DNA from: UBA1046 sp050945515
Lineage (GTDB): Bacteria > Bacillota > Clostridia > Saccharofermentanales > DTU023
Direction of reading: 5' to 3'
Assembly: GCA_050945515.1 (NCBI GenBank)
Contig: JBMNTB010000003.1
Coordinates: forward strand, 1 to 64,000
DNA: 64,000 bases
The stretch's first letter is position 1; each line of letters opens with the position of its first letter. Shown here piece by piece: positions 36,428-45,310 of the stretch. The notes beneath the pieces were generated by a model, which saw only the letters and a list, made by a program, of their open reading frames with translations, did not search any database and was not told the origin of the DNA. The translations under genes and the position numbers were made by a program.

Positions 36428-36440
36428 GGTGAGAGACAGT

Positions 36441-37190
36441 GTGAGCGATATGAAGCAGCAGGAACAGAGCAAGAAAAAGGCCTTTGCTATTATTCTGGCT
36501 GCCGGCAGAGGTAGCCGGATGGCGGCGGATATCAATAAGATGCTGTTGCCGCTCGGTGACAGGACCATACTTGAGCATTCCTGCCTTGCTTTTGAAAGAT
36601 TGCCCGAAATTGAGGGGTATCTGGTCTGCGCGGCGGAGCCGGAAATTGCAACTGTGACCCAGCTGCTGGTACCTGAGATCTACTCAAAACTGCTGACAGT
36701 AATTGCCGGCGGCAGAAGCCGTTCTGATTCGGTGCGGGCGGGTCTGGAGTGGTTGCAGAATACGGATGTTTCAAGGGAGGCGCCGGTTCTAATTCATGAC
36801 GGCGCCAGGCCTCTGGTGACTGCAGGGGTGATCAGACGCTGTCTGCAGGCGCTGGCACAGGAGATTTGTGCGGTGGCCGCTGCTATTCCTGTGACGGATA
36901 CCATCCGCCAGATTGATGATCAGGGCTGGGTCAGACTATCGCCGGACCGTTCATATCTGCGGGCGATGCAGACACCTCAAGGAGCCAGCATGGAACTTTT
37001 GCTGGCAGCCTTTTCTGCACCGCAGAATCTGAATCATGTTGCTGTCGATGATGCAGGTATCTTACTGGAGGTAGGTTGCCCTTTGCGCCTGGTCGCCGGT
37101 GACCGGGACAATATCAAGATCACAACCCCGACGGATTTAATGCTGGCTGAGCTCTTATTGGCTGAGCGACAGACTGAGGCTGATTTTTGA
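36441..37190 (+). CDS. ispD: 2-C-methyl-D-erythritol 4-phosphate cytidylyltransferase
   Basis: This enzyme of the MEP isoprenoid pathway has about 249 residues. The nucleotide-binding start is IILAAGRGSRMA with a later K, and LIHDGARPLV, SYLRAMQTPQG, DRDNIKITTPTDL are typical. The frame is open back into radA, but similarity begins after 36441. I choose GTG 36441, 11 bases after GAGG, over ATG 36450. The radA-ispD arrangement is common in Firmicutes. Confidence 0.93.
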   Translation: MSDMKQQEQSKKKAFAIILAAGRGSRMAADINKMLLPLGDRTILEHSCLAFERLPEIEGYLVCAAEPEIATVTQLLVPEIYSKLLTVIAGGRSRSDSVRAGLEWLQNTDVSREAPVLIHDGARPLVTAGVIRRCLQALAQEICAVAAAIPVTDTIRQIDDQGWVRLSPDRSYLRAMQTPQGASMELLLAAFSAPQNLNHVAVDDAGILLEVGCPLRLVAGDRDNIKITTPTDLMLAELLLAERQTEADF

Positions 37191-37271
37191 ACAAATGGGT
37201 ACTGTATAATACGGGTAGATTGCATTATGTTAACATTATTACCCAGAAGTTAAGATTTATCTGTTGTTCAA

Positions 37272-37300
37272 TTGAAGCATTTTTTATATTTGTGTATACT
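37272..37300 (+). promoter_or_regulatory. Promoter of the PP2C-like/LysM gene
   Basis: TTGAAG (37272-37277) and TATACT (37295-37300) are 17 bp apart in an AT-rich stretch, 90 bp before the start codon. A second TATAAT occurs at 37205-37210 with no good -35. Confidence 0.55.
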
Positions 37301-37389
37301 CTATAAAAAGTAATAAATACGCTGTAATCGACTGTTTAGCAGTGGATTATATTCGGTGAACGGATGAGAGCGGATAAAGGGAGGAAATT

Positions 37390-39393
37390 ATGGCTAAAGC
37401 ATCAAGAGCCGTACAAACTCGTCTGGCAATTACGGTGAATGCCCGCTATTACCCCACGGACGGAGTGTCAGATGGATTTTATATTGATGGCAGAATTCCG
37501 GGGGTGAGAGAGACCAGAGCCGCAGATCTGACAGTTGATCGTGAAAGCAGAAGTTTCCTTTTGTCTGTCTTTGGCAGACCCGAAACTGATTCTGCAGACA
37601 ACACCTGGGTTAATCCTTTCCAGAGTGTAGGTAAGCAGATTAAAAGCGGTGTTTCCGATATTGACACGGAAATCAATAATTTGGCGGAGCTGGCAGTAGA
37701 GGTTACGGGCAGAAGCACTTTGAAATCTGAAGATCAGCGTCAGCCCTTTTTCTCGGGATTGGTTGTGATGGACGGTGAGGTTGCTGCCGTGACAATTGGA
37801 GATGGCTGTGCTTATCTCTATCGCAATGATGTAGTTTATCCGCTGACTCGTGACGATTTTGCTTTGGAAGCGATCGATTACAATGGGAATACTATTGGTT
37901 CGCTTGATGATTATATTGCCGGGAGCGCCGGGACGATCCGCTATTCCAATATCGCGCAACTGGAAATGAACGACTGTGTTATCCTCTGTAATCTGCCGAT
38001 TATGGAGGCTATTGGACAGAGAGAATTGTTGCGGCTTCTTTATGAAGCAGAGGATCAAGGTGATGCTGCCGGTATGATCATGACCCAAGCTTCATCTAAG
38101 TTACCCGGTGAGCCCTTGCAGATTGCTATCGGTTTTGTGGAATCGGTCGTTGCCGAAGAACGTACAGGAAGACTGAACCTAGGCCGTTTTGCTACCGGTG
38201 CAATTCCGGCCCAAAAGCCTTTTCAAGAAGCCAGAGATCAAGACCTGGCCAGGACCCAGCGTTTCCACAGCTCATCAATGTCTAATTTGCTGGATGAGCA
38301 AGATCGTATGTTCAAGGCGAAGGCGGCCGGAGAGTCAGAGTCGTCTCCTACTGAACCCGTAGAGCCCGCCACCCCGGCGGAGCCAGCTGATGTTAGCGGT
38401 TTCCAGAGACCTCAGACAGAAGAAGCGTCTGTAGATCTTTTCTCCAATGGTTTGAAACCACAGACTGAAAGCGCACCCGTTCCTCAAAAGGAGGATGAAA
38501 ATATGGCAAATGACGATTATGACCGCCTAGATACCGGCCGTGGGCGTTATCCGAAATCAATCGAAGATCTCTACGGCGAGGCTGAAGACAATTATCAACC
38601 GGATGACGATTATCAGGATTTTACAGATGCTGATCAGATCGAATATAAGAGCGCGCCCGGAAGTAGTAGAGCCAGACGGAAAGGGTTCAGATCAGACGCC
38701 CAGCAGACGCTGCCACCGATGGATAGAAGGCGTTCAGCATATAGCAGATCCGACACGGGTGGCTTCGATCCCTATGCTCCAACTCCCAGAGAAAGCGAAA
38801 GACTGCGGGGCGGGTTCCCCAGCCGGGCTCAGAAATCCAGATCATCTGCCTACAATGATTATGATGACTATGATGGTGATTATGACGAAGATCCCTACTA
38901 TGGAGATTATGATAACAACTACGCCCAAAAGGAGAAGACCAAGCGCCTTGTATTTTATATTGTCTTCGGTGTTCTGATCGTAGTCTGCATTTTTGCCTTA
39001 ATCAAATTACTTAATAAAAGCGATGCTGAAGAAACTAAGCCCGCAGCACTGGAGAGTAACGAAACCGTGGAAGCAGAAGAGCCTGCTGACAGCAATATTA
39101 CCTTACCGGCTGGTGAAACGACGGATCCGTCCTCGTCCGAAGGGACTGAGGCGACAGACCCTGAGCCGACAGATACAGAAGCAACAGAAGAGATGCAATA
39201 TGTTGAACATCTTGTCGTCAAGGGGGATACTCTATGGGGCCTGGCCAAGAAATACTTCCCCAATGCCAGTCGCACTAAGGCTATGGATGCCATCATGGCT
39301 GCCAATGGCTGGACCGATCCGGAGAACAAATCCAATCTGAAGGTCGGGAAAAAAGTCAAAATTCCGACCAAGCTGGAAGACAAGGCTGACTAA
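37390..39393 (+). CDS. PP2C-like domain, transmembrane helix and LysM protein
   Basis: This 667-residue protein has an N-terminal domain (about 1-265) with the flow of a PPM/PP2C phosphatase: SGLVVMDGEVAAVTIGDGCAYLYRND and NDCVILCNL. The usual metal-binding N-terminal motif is not convincing, so it may be a pseudo-phosphatase. A disordered acidic region rich in Y, D and R (about 290-515) follows, then one membrane helix (about 519-541), an acidic T/E linker, and a C-terminal LysM domain (about 606-661, VVKGDTLWGLAKKYF). The predicted topology is phosphatase-like domain in the cytoplasm and LysM outside, which could link wall state to protein phosphorylation. A terminator follows. Confidence 0.75.
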   Translation: MAKASRAVQTRLAITVNARYYPTDGVSDGFYIDGRIPGVRETRAADLTVDRESRSFLLSVFGRPETDSADNTWVNPFQSVGKQIKSGVSDIDTEINNLAELAVEVTGRSTLKSEDQRQPFFSGLVVMDGEVAAVTIGDGCAYLYRNDVVYPLTRDDFALEAIDYNGNTIGSLDDYIAGSAGTIRYSNIAQLEMNDCVILCNLPIMEAIGQRELLRLLYEAEDQGDAAGMIMTQASSKLPGEPLQIAIGFVESVVAEERTGRLNLGRFATGAIPAQKPFQEARDQDLARTQRFHSSSMSNLLDEQDRMFKAKAAGESESSPTEPVEPATPAEPADVSGFQRPQTEEASVDLFSNGLKPQTESAPVPQKEDENMANDDYDRLDTGRGRYPKSIEDLYGEAEDNYQPDDDYQDFTDADQIEYKSAPGSSRARRKGFRSDAQQTLPPMDRRRSAYSRSDTGGFDPYAPTPRESERLRGGFPSRAQKSRSSAYNDYDDYDGDYDEDPYYGDYDNNYAQKEKTKRLVFYIVFGVLIVVCIFALIKLLNKSDAEETKPAALESNETVEAEEPADSNITLPAGETTDPSSSEGTEATDPEPTDTEATEEMQYVEHLVVKGDTLWGLAKKYFPNASRTKAMDAIMAANGWTDPENKSNLKVGKKVKIPTKLEDKAD

Positions 39394-39423
39394 GTGTATT
39401 CGCACAAATATTTAATATCTCAA

Positions 39424-39456
39424 GAGCTGTTCCGGACAATCCGGACAGCTCTTTTT
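39424..39456 (+). terminator. Terminator after the LysM gene
   Basis: GAGCTGT and CCGG pair with CCGG and ACAGCTC around a five-base loop, and TTTTT follows on the plus strand. The stop codon of the convergent DUF2298 gene lies at the edge of the T-run. Confidence 0.85.
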
Positions 39457-42034
39457 AAGGAGACGGGGAATCCAATTTGATCAAATAAAGATCTGAATCT
39501 GTAAAGACGACTGTTCCCAAAGAACTAAGGAAATATTCATTGGCGACGGCAATATCTCTGTGTCCGGAGTAGAGTTCCCGTTCGAGAGGTCCGATCACAA
39601 TGTATTCAACTTGATACCGGCGCAATAGCTCTTTGACTTTGTCTTGATCGGGATCATTGTATATCTGTTCCGTTTCACCGACCCTGGGTCCGACCAGCAT
39701 ACCCCAGGCATCCGGAGTTTCAGGTGTTTGTCTCCACAGCCATTCATGTGTTGGCCAACCGATGATCGTAGGCAGTCCTGTAAAGGCCGAAACCAGATTA
39801 AAGTCGGAATAACTAACGGAAACAGCTTCGACGAGCACCGGTTGTTTACTGACATTCTCATTCAGCCAGTCGATCAAATTAAAATAGGATTGCAGTTCAG
39901 CTGCGTTATCGCCGCTGATTTGAGCTGAATTCTTGCTGCGCAGGGGAATGGTGCCGTCCAGAGACTGATAATTCTTAATCCGGAATTCTCCTAACCATTG
40001 TTCGGTAGCGGCGACGGGATACCACAGCGGAACCAGCATGGCAACTGCCAACATCAAGGCCAGAACGCGTGCTGCCGCACTTTGCCACCAGTTGGCAATT
40101 AATCTGGCCAGACCTGCTCCCCAGATAATCATCAGCAGTACAAAAGCTTGGTAGGTAAACTTGAACATTGTGTTGGATCGCTGAAAACTGGCACCGTAGA
40201 TATCTTTTACATAAACCAATTCCGGTATCAGCAGCAAAACAATGGCTGCAGACAGCAATGCAGCCAGCAGTCTGCGATCGTCAGTCAGAATAGACATCTG
40301 TCCGGAGCTTAATATTGATTCAGCTTCAGAGCTATCCGAATCTGTGTCTTTGCGACTGCGCCAGCGGCTCATCAGCATTTCACCAAGCCACCAGATCAGG
40401 CCGACGCCCAGCATTACGCCCCAAACGACCAGAAATTGATAAAGCGAAGTTCGGCGGTCAGTAAGCAAAATGGTTTTGCTAAGAGCTGAAAAATTCAGAT
40501 TGAAAGGCAGGGCGATTGCATGAGCCAAGGCAAATAATAAAGATGTCTTGGCGGCAGCCAGGCTTAAGCGGTCAGCAGCCGGTATCAGCAGGAAATGATT
40601 AATGGCAGCGACCGACAAATATATTGCCAAAGCCAATAATGGCGACTGGATCAGTAGATAGGGGAGCAAAAGCAATCCTATCTGCAGAAGAAAGACCGGC
40701 AAGGCGCGAAGACTTAAGAGAGGCAGACCGGAGCCTCGGGTTACCAGCCAGCTCAACCAGGCGATCAGAGCAAAATAAATGACGAAATCCCAATAATTGG
40801 TAATCATAAAGGCCGCTAAAATTGCGCTTAACAGCCAGATTCGCGCATCCAGCAGGGAGTTTTTCAGTTCCGCCCAGGCCAGAGCAGTGCGCAGGCTTCT
40901 GCTGTCTACTTGCTTTTCTACCGCCAAGGCAGAGATCAGCTTATTCTGCCACAGCTTGGCTCTCTCCTTGAACCAGCCGTCCTGCCATAAGGCAGTCAGA
41001 ATGAGTAACAGACCGATAACACAGGCGAGATTGAGCAAATGGGCATGCAGATCCGCTACCAGAAAAGAATAATAGGGAAATTCATGAATCGTGAAGTCCT
41101 CCAAAGGCGGATTATGGCCGATAAAGCGTGTCGAATCGGAGAACCAGAAACTGTCGATAGTTCCGGTCAGAGCCGGATTAATTCTGGCCAGCCATTGTAA
41201 CAGAGGATGGAGCGGAGACTTGGGATCATAGAGGATAGCATGTCCATTGCCGCCAAAACAGATCAACACAGCAATCAAGACTCCCGCCAGCCAAGGGATA
41301 AATTTTTTGCGTTCTCGGCAACTGCGGGCCAATAGGTTAAAGCCGACTGTAAAGCTCAGAGTGCCGGTCAGAGCCAGAGTCGAGGCCAGAGCCAAATTGT
41401 AGGAGATCTGAGGCTTAATTCCGCTCAGCTTCATCATGATGCAGGTCAGGATATGTCCCCCGTAATAATAATTGATGGTGCCCCCGGCAAACCACATATC
41501 TAAAGCGGGCAGAGTATCACTGCGCCAGAGACTGTTGATAAAACCGATATTCATCATTTTTTCCAAACTGTCCAGTTCAGGTTTCAGGCCGCGGGCAAAG
41601 GTCCATAAGAGCAAAAGTAGTGCAAAGATAAGTTCTTCGGCAATGATCAGCTGCGGTTGGAGATCAGCTCTGACACTCCGGTAGAATTTCTGTCTCAGTT
41701 GCGGCAGACCCCAGCAGATGACGGCAGCCGCCAGAAGGAGAGCAAAGAGGGAAAAGCGGGTAAAAGGGAGAAAGCCCGGTGTGCAGAACCAGGTCACAGT
41801 CAGCATAATCAATAAGGGGCCGAGGATTTTCGCCAGGGCATAACCGGCATCCCGGCCGGGAGCAAAAAAAGCGGCCAGCGGCCAGAAAATCCAGCCGGAA
41901 AGTGTCCAGACCAGCCACCAGATTATATAGTAGGGGAGATCGCCGCCCAAGATTAAACCGGCCAGCAGGGGGACAGGCAACAGCAGTAGAGCAGGCAGCC
42001 AATCTTTGCTTCTGACTAGGGACAAATTAGTCAT
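39455..42034 (-). CDS. DUF2298 (YYY-type) polytopic membrane protein
   Basis: This 859-residue protein has many hydrophobic helices, with NYYYGGH and HEFPYYSFLVADLHAH, hallmarks of the Chlor_Arch_YYY/DUF2298 family. Members resemble membrane glycosyltransferases of the GT-C type, but their substrate is not established. The C-terminal soluble part (about 690-850) carries LVEAVSVSYSDFN and GWPTHEWLW, as in the family. It is the last gene of a four-gene operon and overlaps the FAD oxidoreductase gene by 8 bp, so the products probably act together. Confidence 0.85.
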   Translation of the reverse strand: MTNLSLVRSKDWLPALLLLPVPLLAGLILGGDLPYYIIWWLVWTLSGWIFWPLAAFFAPGRDAGYALAKILGPLLIMLTVTWFCTPGFLPFTRFSLFALLLAAAVICWGLPQLRQKFYRSVRADLQPQLIIAEELIFALLLLLWTFARGLKPELDSLEKMMNIGFINSLWRSDTLPALDMWFAGGTINYYYGGHILTCIMMKLSGIKPQISYNLALASTLALTGTLSFTVGFNLLARSCRERKKFIPWLAGVLIAVLICFGGNGHAILYDPKSPLHPLLQWLARINPALTGTIDSFWFSDSTRFIGHNPPLEDFTIHEFPYYSFLVADLHAHLLNLACVIGLLLILTALWQDGWFKERAKLWQNKLISALAVEKQVDSRSLRTALAWAELKNSLLDARIWLLSAILAAFMITNYWDFVIYFALIAWLSWLVTRGSGLPLLSLRALPVFLLQIGLLLLPYLLIQSPLLALAIYLSVAAINHFLLIPAADRLSLAAAKTSLLFALAHAIALPFNLNFSALSKTILLTDRRTSLYQFLVVWGVMLGVGLIWWLGEMLMSRWRSRKDTDSDSSEAESILSSGQMSILTDDRRLLAALLSAAIVLLLIPELVYVKDIYGASFQRSNTMFKFTYQAFVLLMIIWGAGLARLIANWWQSAAARVLALMLAVAMLVPLWYPVAATEQWLGEFRIKNYQSLDGTIPLRSKNSAQISGDNAAELQSYFNLIDWLNENVSKQPVLVEAVSVSYSDFNLVSAFTGLPTIIGWPTHEWLWRQTPETPDAWGMLVGPRVGETEQIYNDPDQDKVKELLRRYQVEYIVIGPLERELYSGHRDIAVANEYFLSSLGTVVFTDSDLYLIKLDSPSP

Positions 42035-43352
42035 AATCGGCTCCGATCACGGCGGCGGCAAGTTCTTCTGCCAGACGTACCGCATAATTCAGGCCACGGT
42101 CTTCCGGATAGATCTGAGCCATACCGGCGAGCCAGAGACCAGGCAGCGGCGTTTTCATCGCCGGCATTTTGCGGCTGTAATGGCGCTCAATTACCGGCTG
42201 GGCATATCTGGTCCGAATCAACTTGGTCGTCAGAACTTTATTGTCTGCTGTCCCGGGGAAAGCAGAGACAGCTGCAGTCAAGAACTGATCTCTGATGGCT
42301 GAATCAGACAGATGCCAGAGCTCATCCTCTACATCCAGATAGCGGGAGAAATATACCGGATGGCCGCATTCTGGCAATGAACTGATCTTGTCCTGTTCAA
42401 CAACAACCACGAAAGGCAGCTCGTCACAGATTGTTGTCCAATACCACGGTGAGAACTGCTGTTCATAGCAGACAATTAGACATAAATTAGCTTTGTGCTT
42501 GCTGGCGACCAGCCTGGCTTTGTAGTCGTCATCAGGCAGGATGCCGTTGGTAAGAGTCAGAAATGGCTCTGCTGCGGTGGCACATATGACCTGGGCAAAG
42601 AAATGTTCATAGTTTTTCCCTGCAACTTTTATGCCATAGCGCCCTTGATTCGGTTCAGCGCTGACAAAGATTTCAGTGACTTGACTGTTCAGATTAACCA
42701 TGCCCTGCTCTGCAACAATGCCCGCTTTGAGCCGGTCAGCGACTAATTGGAAACCACCTGTGATATAGCCGAGCTTTTCTTTGCCGCTTTCGCGTGATCC
42801 GCCTCTCAGCTTGAACTTATTCCAAATCCAGACCGCGGATATTTCTGTGGCATCTCTGCCGAATTTTGAGCTGAGCAGTGGTGACCACAAGGTTTGCCAG
42901 GACTCACTGCCGCAATTATTTATGATCCATTCGGACGCCAGTTCACCCTCCAGAGCTGACCAGTCTTTAAGGCGCGCAGCTCTCAAGACGGAGAGCCCTG
43001 TGCGCAGTCGCTGCAGAAAAGGGAGGGGTCTGAAGCGGAGGAGATCAAGAGGCGAAGCAAAAGAATATAACCGCTGCCCGGACAAGAGTGCATTATTGGC
43101 TGTAGTCCAGAGCAAATTCTCGGCCAGATCCAGTTCTTGCAATAGTTCGAGCAAATAATGATCGCTGGTAAACAGGTGATGGTAGATATCATCAAGATAG
43201 CCTGAGGGCATCTTTTCACCGGCAATCATGCCGCCGGGACGAGAATTAGCCTCGAAGAGATGTACCTCATAGCCACAGCGGCTCAATCTATAACCGGCAG
43301 TAAGTCCGGTCAGACCTCCGCCAATAATCGCAATCCTCGATTTTTTCGTCAT
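42027..43352 (-). CDS. FAD-dependent amine-oxidase-type oxidoreductase
   Basis: This 441-residue protein begins with the dinucleotide fold IIGGGLTGLTAGYRL...LFEANSRPGGMI. It resembles protoporphyrinogen-oxidase/amine-oxidase-like flavoproteins, often found beside glycan and lipid genes. A C-terminal LPGLWLAGMAQIYPEDRGLN segment is the usual flavin-contact region. Substrate unknown. It is 13 bp downstream of the mutase-like gene and overlaps the DUF2298 gene. Confidence 0.83.
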   Translation of the reverse strand: MTKKSRIAIIGGGLTGLTAGYRLSRCGYEVHLFEANSRPGGMIAGEKMPSGYLDDIYHHLFTSDHYLLELLQELDLAENLLWTTANNALLSGQRLYSFASPLDLLRFRPLPFLQRLRTGLSVLRAARLKDWSALEGELASEWIINNCGSESWQTLWSPLLSSKFGRDATEISAVWIWNKFKLRGGSRESGKEKLGYITGGFQLVADRLKAGIVAEQGMVNLNSQVTEIFVSAEPNQGRYGIKVAGKNYEHFFAQVICATAAEPFLTLTNGILPDDDYKARLVASKHKANLCLIVCYEQQFSPWYWTTICDELPFVVVVEQDKISSLPECGHPVYFSRYLDVEDELWHLSDSAIRDQFLTAAVSAFPGTADNKVLTTKLIRTRYAQPVIERHYSRKMPAMKTPLPGLWLAGMAQIYPEDRGLNYAVRLAEELAAAVIGADYD

Positions 43353-43365
43353 TTCCCACCTATAC

Positions 43366-45282
43366 TTATATCTTGGCTATATGATACTGCTTCAGATAGT
43401 ATTCCGCATCCGGCAAATTGTCTGTTGCCCAGGCAATTCTGTTAGTTATTGTCATTGGCTTTCCATCCTCAGTAACGACAACAGTCGCCCCTTTGATCAA
43501 TTTAGTTTTGAGTTGGCGGGCATGACTGAATTCAGAATCTTTGTTCCATAGATAGGGGACAGGCAAGAAACCGGCGACGAAGGCCTTATATAATCCATCC
43601 GCTGAATAGAGATCGGGGATGGCCTGTTCAAGTCCCTGGATCAAAGCTGCGGCATCCTCAGTTAATGATTGTTCTCTTTTGATAACATCCGTATGTTGGC
43701 TCATATCATCGATCAGTCCTTGGCGCCTAGCCGCTCGATAATGTTTTAGCGCATGTAAAGTGATCCGGATACTGTCATTGATAATTTCTGGCGTAGCCAG
43801 ATGCAGGGCCTCCGAATAACTGACAACGTGAATTATCCGGGGACTAAGTGCATTATGTGGTTCAATATCATCCATCAGGCAGGTCACCGCCGCTAATTGA
43901 ATTTTGGCTTCTTCCGGATCAGGTCGGAAATAATCCAGTCCGGCCCTGGGTTGCAAGATGATCCTAAACTGGTTGTCTTCTAAGGATTTGACTAGCTTCA
44001 GCAAGGTTCGCGATTTGGCCAGATCCTGTACACCCCAAGTGCTGCGAGGGGTATTCAGCATATTTTGTAAAATAAAAGTCTTGCAACCGAGATGTTTAGC
44101 TAGCTTAGCTGCCAGATACCCCGCTGTGATATAGGTAATATCATCGGCACCACGGAAAGAAAAATGGTGTGATACATTGGCTTCAAGGGGCTTACCACTG
44201 TTTGCAATCCAGCGGATGGTCTTGATATGCTCAGACAGATTGGTATAGAGATCATATGGGCCTCTGCCGTCAAGCTGATTGAACCACCAGAGAGAAAGAG
44301 CATGCCAGCAGATATTGATGGTTTCTTCATAAAGCTTGGCCAAATAAGGAATCCGCTTGGTACCTGCATAAGTTCGCATCAGCATCGGTTGGGCAGCTTG
44401 ATAGATCAATGCCAGATCGGATACAGAATTGACAGGTACTCCGCCGCCATTAGCCAGTCCTGCCCAGTTTTCACCGAAATGAGATTGACTGAGCTGGGAT
44501 GTACCCAAAGACAGAATATCCAGAAGCCCTGCCGTAGCCAGCTGTTCAGCCCAGGCAGCGCATAGATGTACAGCTTCCTGCCGATTCTGCCCCGAAATAT
44601 AAGGTCCGGCATGTGCCCGAATCAGTGGTCTGGCTGCCGAAGCAGAAGTGCTGACGGCTGCCAGTCGTTTGAGAACAGTGTCCCGGCGTGTACCGTATTC
44701 CGGATATTCCCATTTGACATTACTTTGTTCTTTGCTATATTCTCCGCGTTCAATCAGACTCTGACCAAATTGCAGAAGAGTCTCATCGTATTGACTGGTG
44801 TCCAGCAGATATTGCGGGATCAATTCAGGCGGAACTTTCATTAAGGCCAGGGTCTCTCGCACTGACTCGCCGCCTTGAAAGCAGACCAGAGGTCCGTTGA
44901 TTTCTTTGGCAATTGCTGCACAAGTTTCCGGCAGCCCGGCAAAAAATATCAGATCAATCGAGCCGCCCTGGAAGTCCAACAGCCTCCATCTTTTGACTTC
45001 TTCGTACAGATAGCCCAGCAATCGTACGCCATCAGCCTGATCCAGGCGATAACTAATGCCCAGACGTGTAATCTGATTCTCAAGAATCCAGTCAATAATG
45101 ATTTCGCGAGCCGAGGCATCACGGTAATCTGCCAGGGCTGCTTGGATATTAGAATCTGCAATTACAACAGGGAAACCGCATTCCTCCAGATGCTCGGCAG
45201 CTGACTGCAGTCCCAGTGTGTGGGCATCATTAGCAGGTTTGATCAGGCCATAGATATTATTAAACTCGGAAGTTCTCATCAT
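43366..45282 (-). CDS. Cobalamin-mutase-like TIM-barrel protein of unknown substrate
   Basis: This 638-residue protein has an N-terminal Rossmann-like part (GLIKPANDAHTLGLQSA, then a VVIADSN strand) reminiscent of B12-binding domains. A large barrel-like domain follows, with RTYAGTKRIPYLAKLYEETI, EANVSHHFSFRGADD and DDIEPHNALSPRIIHVVSYSE. The overall feel is of glutamate-mutase-E-like or related proteins. The canonical DxHxxG cobalamin histidine motif is not evident, so B12 use is uncertain. It lies 28 bp downstream of the opine-dehydrogenase-like gene. The start ATGATG has a weak ribosome site. Confidence 0.55.
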   Translation of the reverse strand: MMRTSEFNNIYGLIKPANDAHTLGLQSAAEHLEECGFPVVIADSNIQAALADYRDASAREIIIDWILENQITRLGISYRLDQADGVRLLGYLYEEVKRWRLLDFQGGSIDLIFFAGLPETCAAIAKEINGPLVCFQGGESVRETLALMKVPPELIPQYLLDTSQYDETLLQFGQSLIERGEYSKEQSNVKWEYPEYGTRRDTVLKRLAAVSTSASAARPLIRAHAGPYISGQNRQEAVHLCAAWAEQLATAGLLDILSLGTSQLSQSHFGENWAGLANGGGVPVNSVSDLALIYQAAQPMLMRTYAGTKRIPYLAKLYEETINICWHALSLWWFNQLDGRGPYDLYTNLSEHIKTIRWIANSGKPLEANVSHHFSFRGADDITYITAGYLAAKLAKHLGCKTFILQNMLNTPRSTWGVQDLAKSRTLLKLVKSLEDNQFRIILQPRAGLDYFRPDPEEAKIQLAAVTCLMDDIEPHNALSPRIIHVVSYSEALHLATPEIINDSIRITLHALKHYRAARRQGLIDDMSQHTDVIKREQSLTEDAAALIQGLEQAIPDLYSADGLYKAFVAGFLPVPYLWNKDSEFSHARQLKTKLIKGATVVVTEDGKPMTITNRIAWATDNLPDAEYYLKQYHIAKI

Positions 45283-45310
45283 TGTTTCACGGACGGGCAG
45301 ACTATAATGC

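Noticed and set aside
36270..36440. Extended ispD start overlapping radA by 158 bp
   Set aside because: The family similarity begins after 36441, where GTG has a ribosome site. The upstream frame lies inside the radA coding region.
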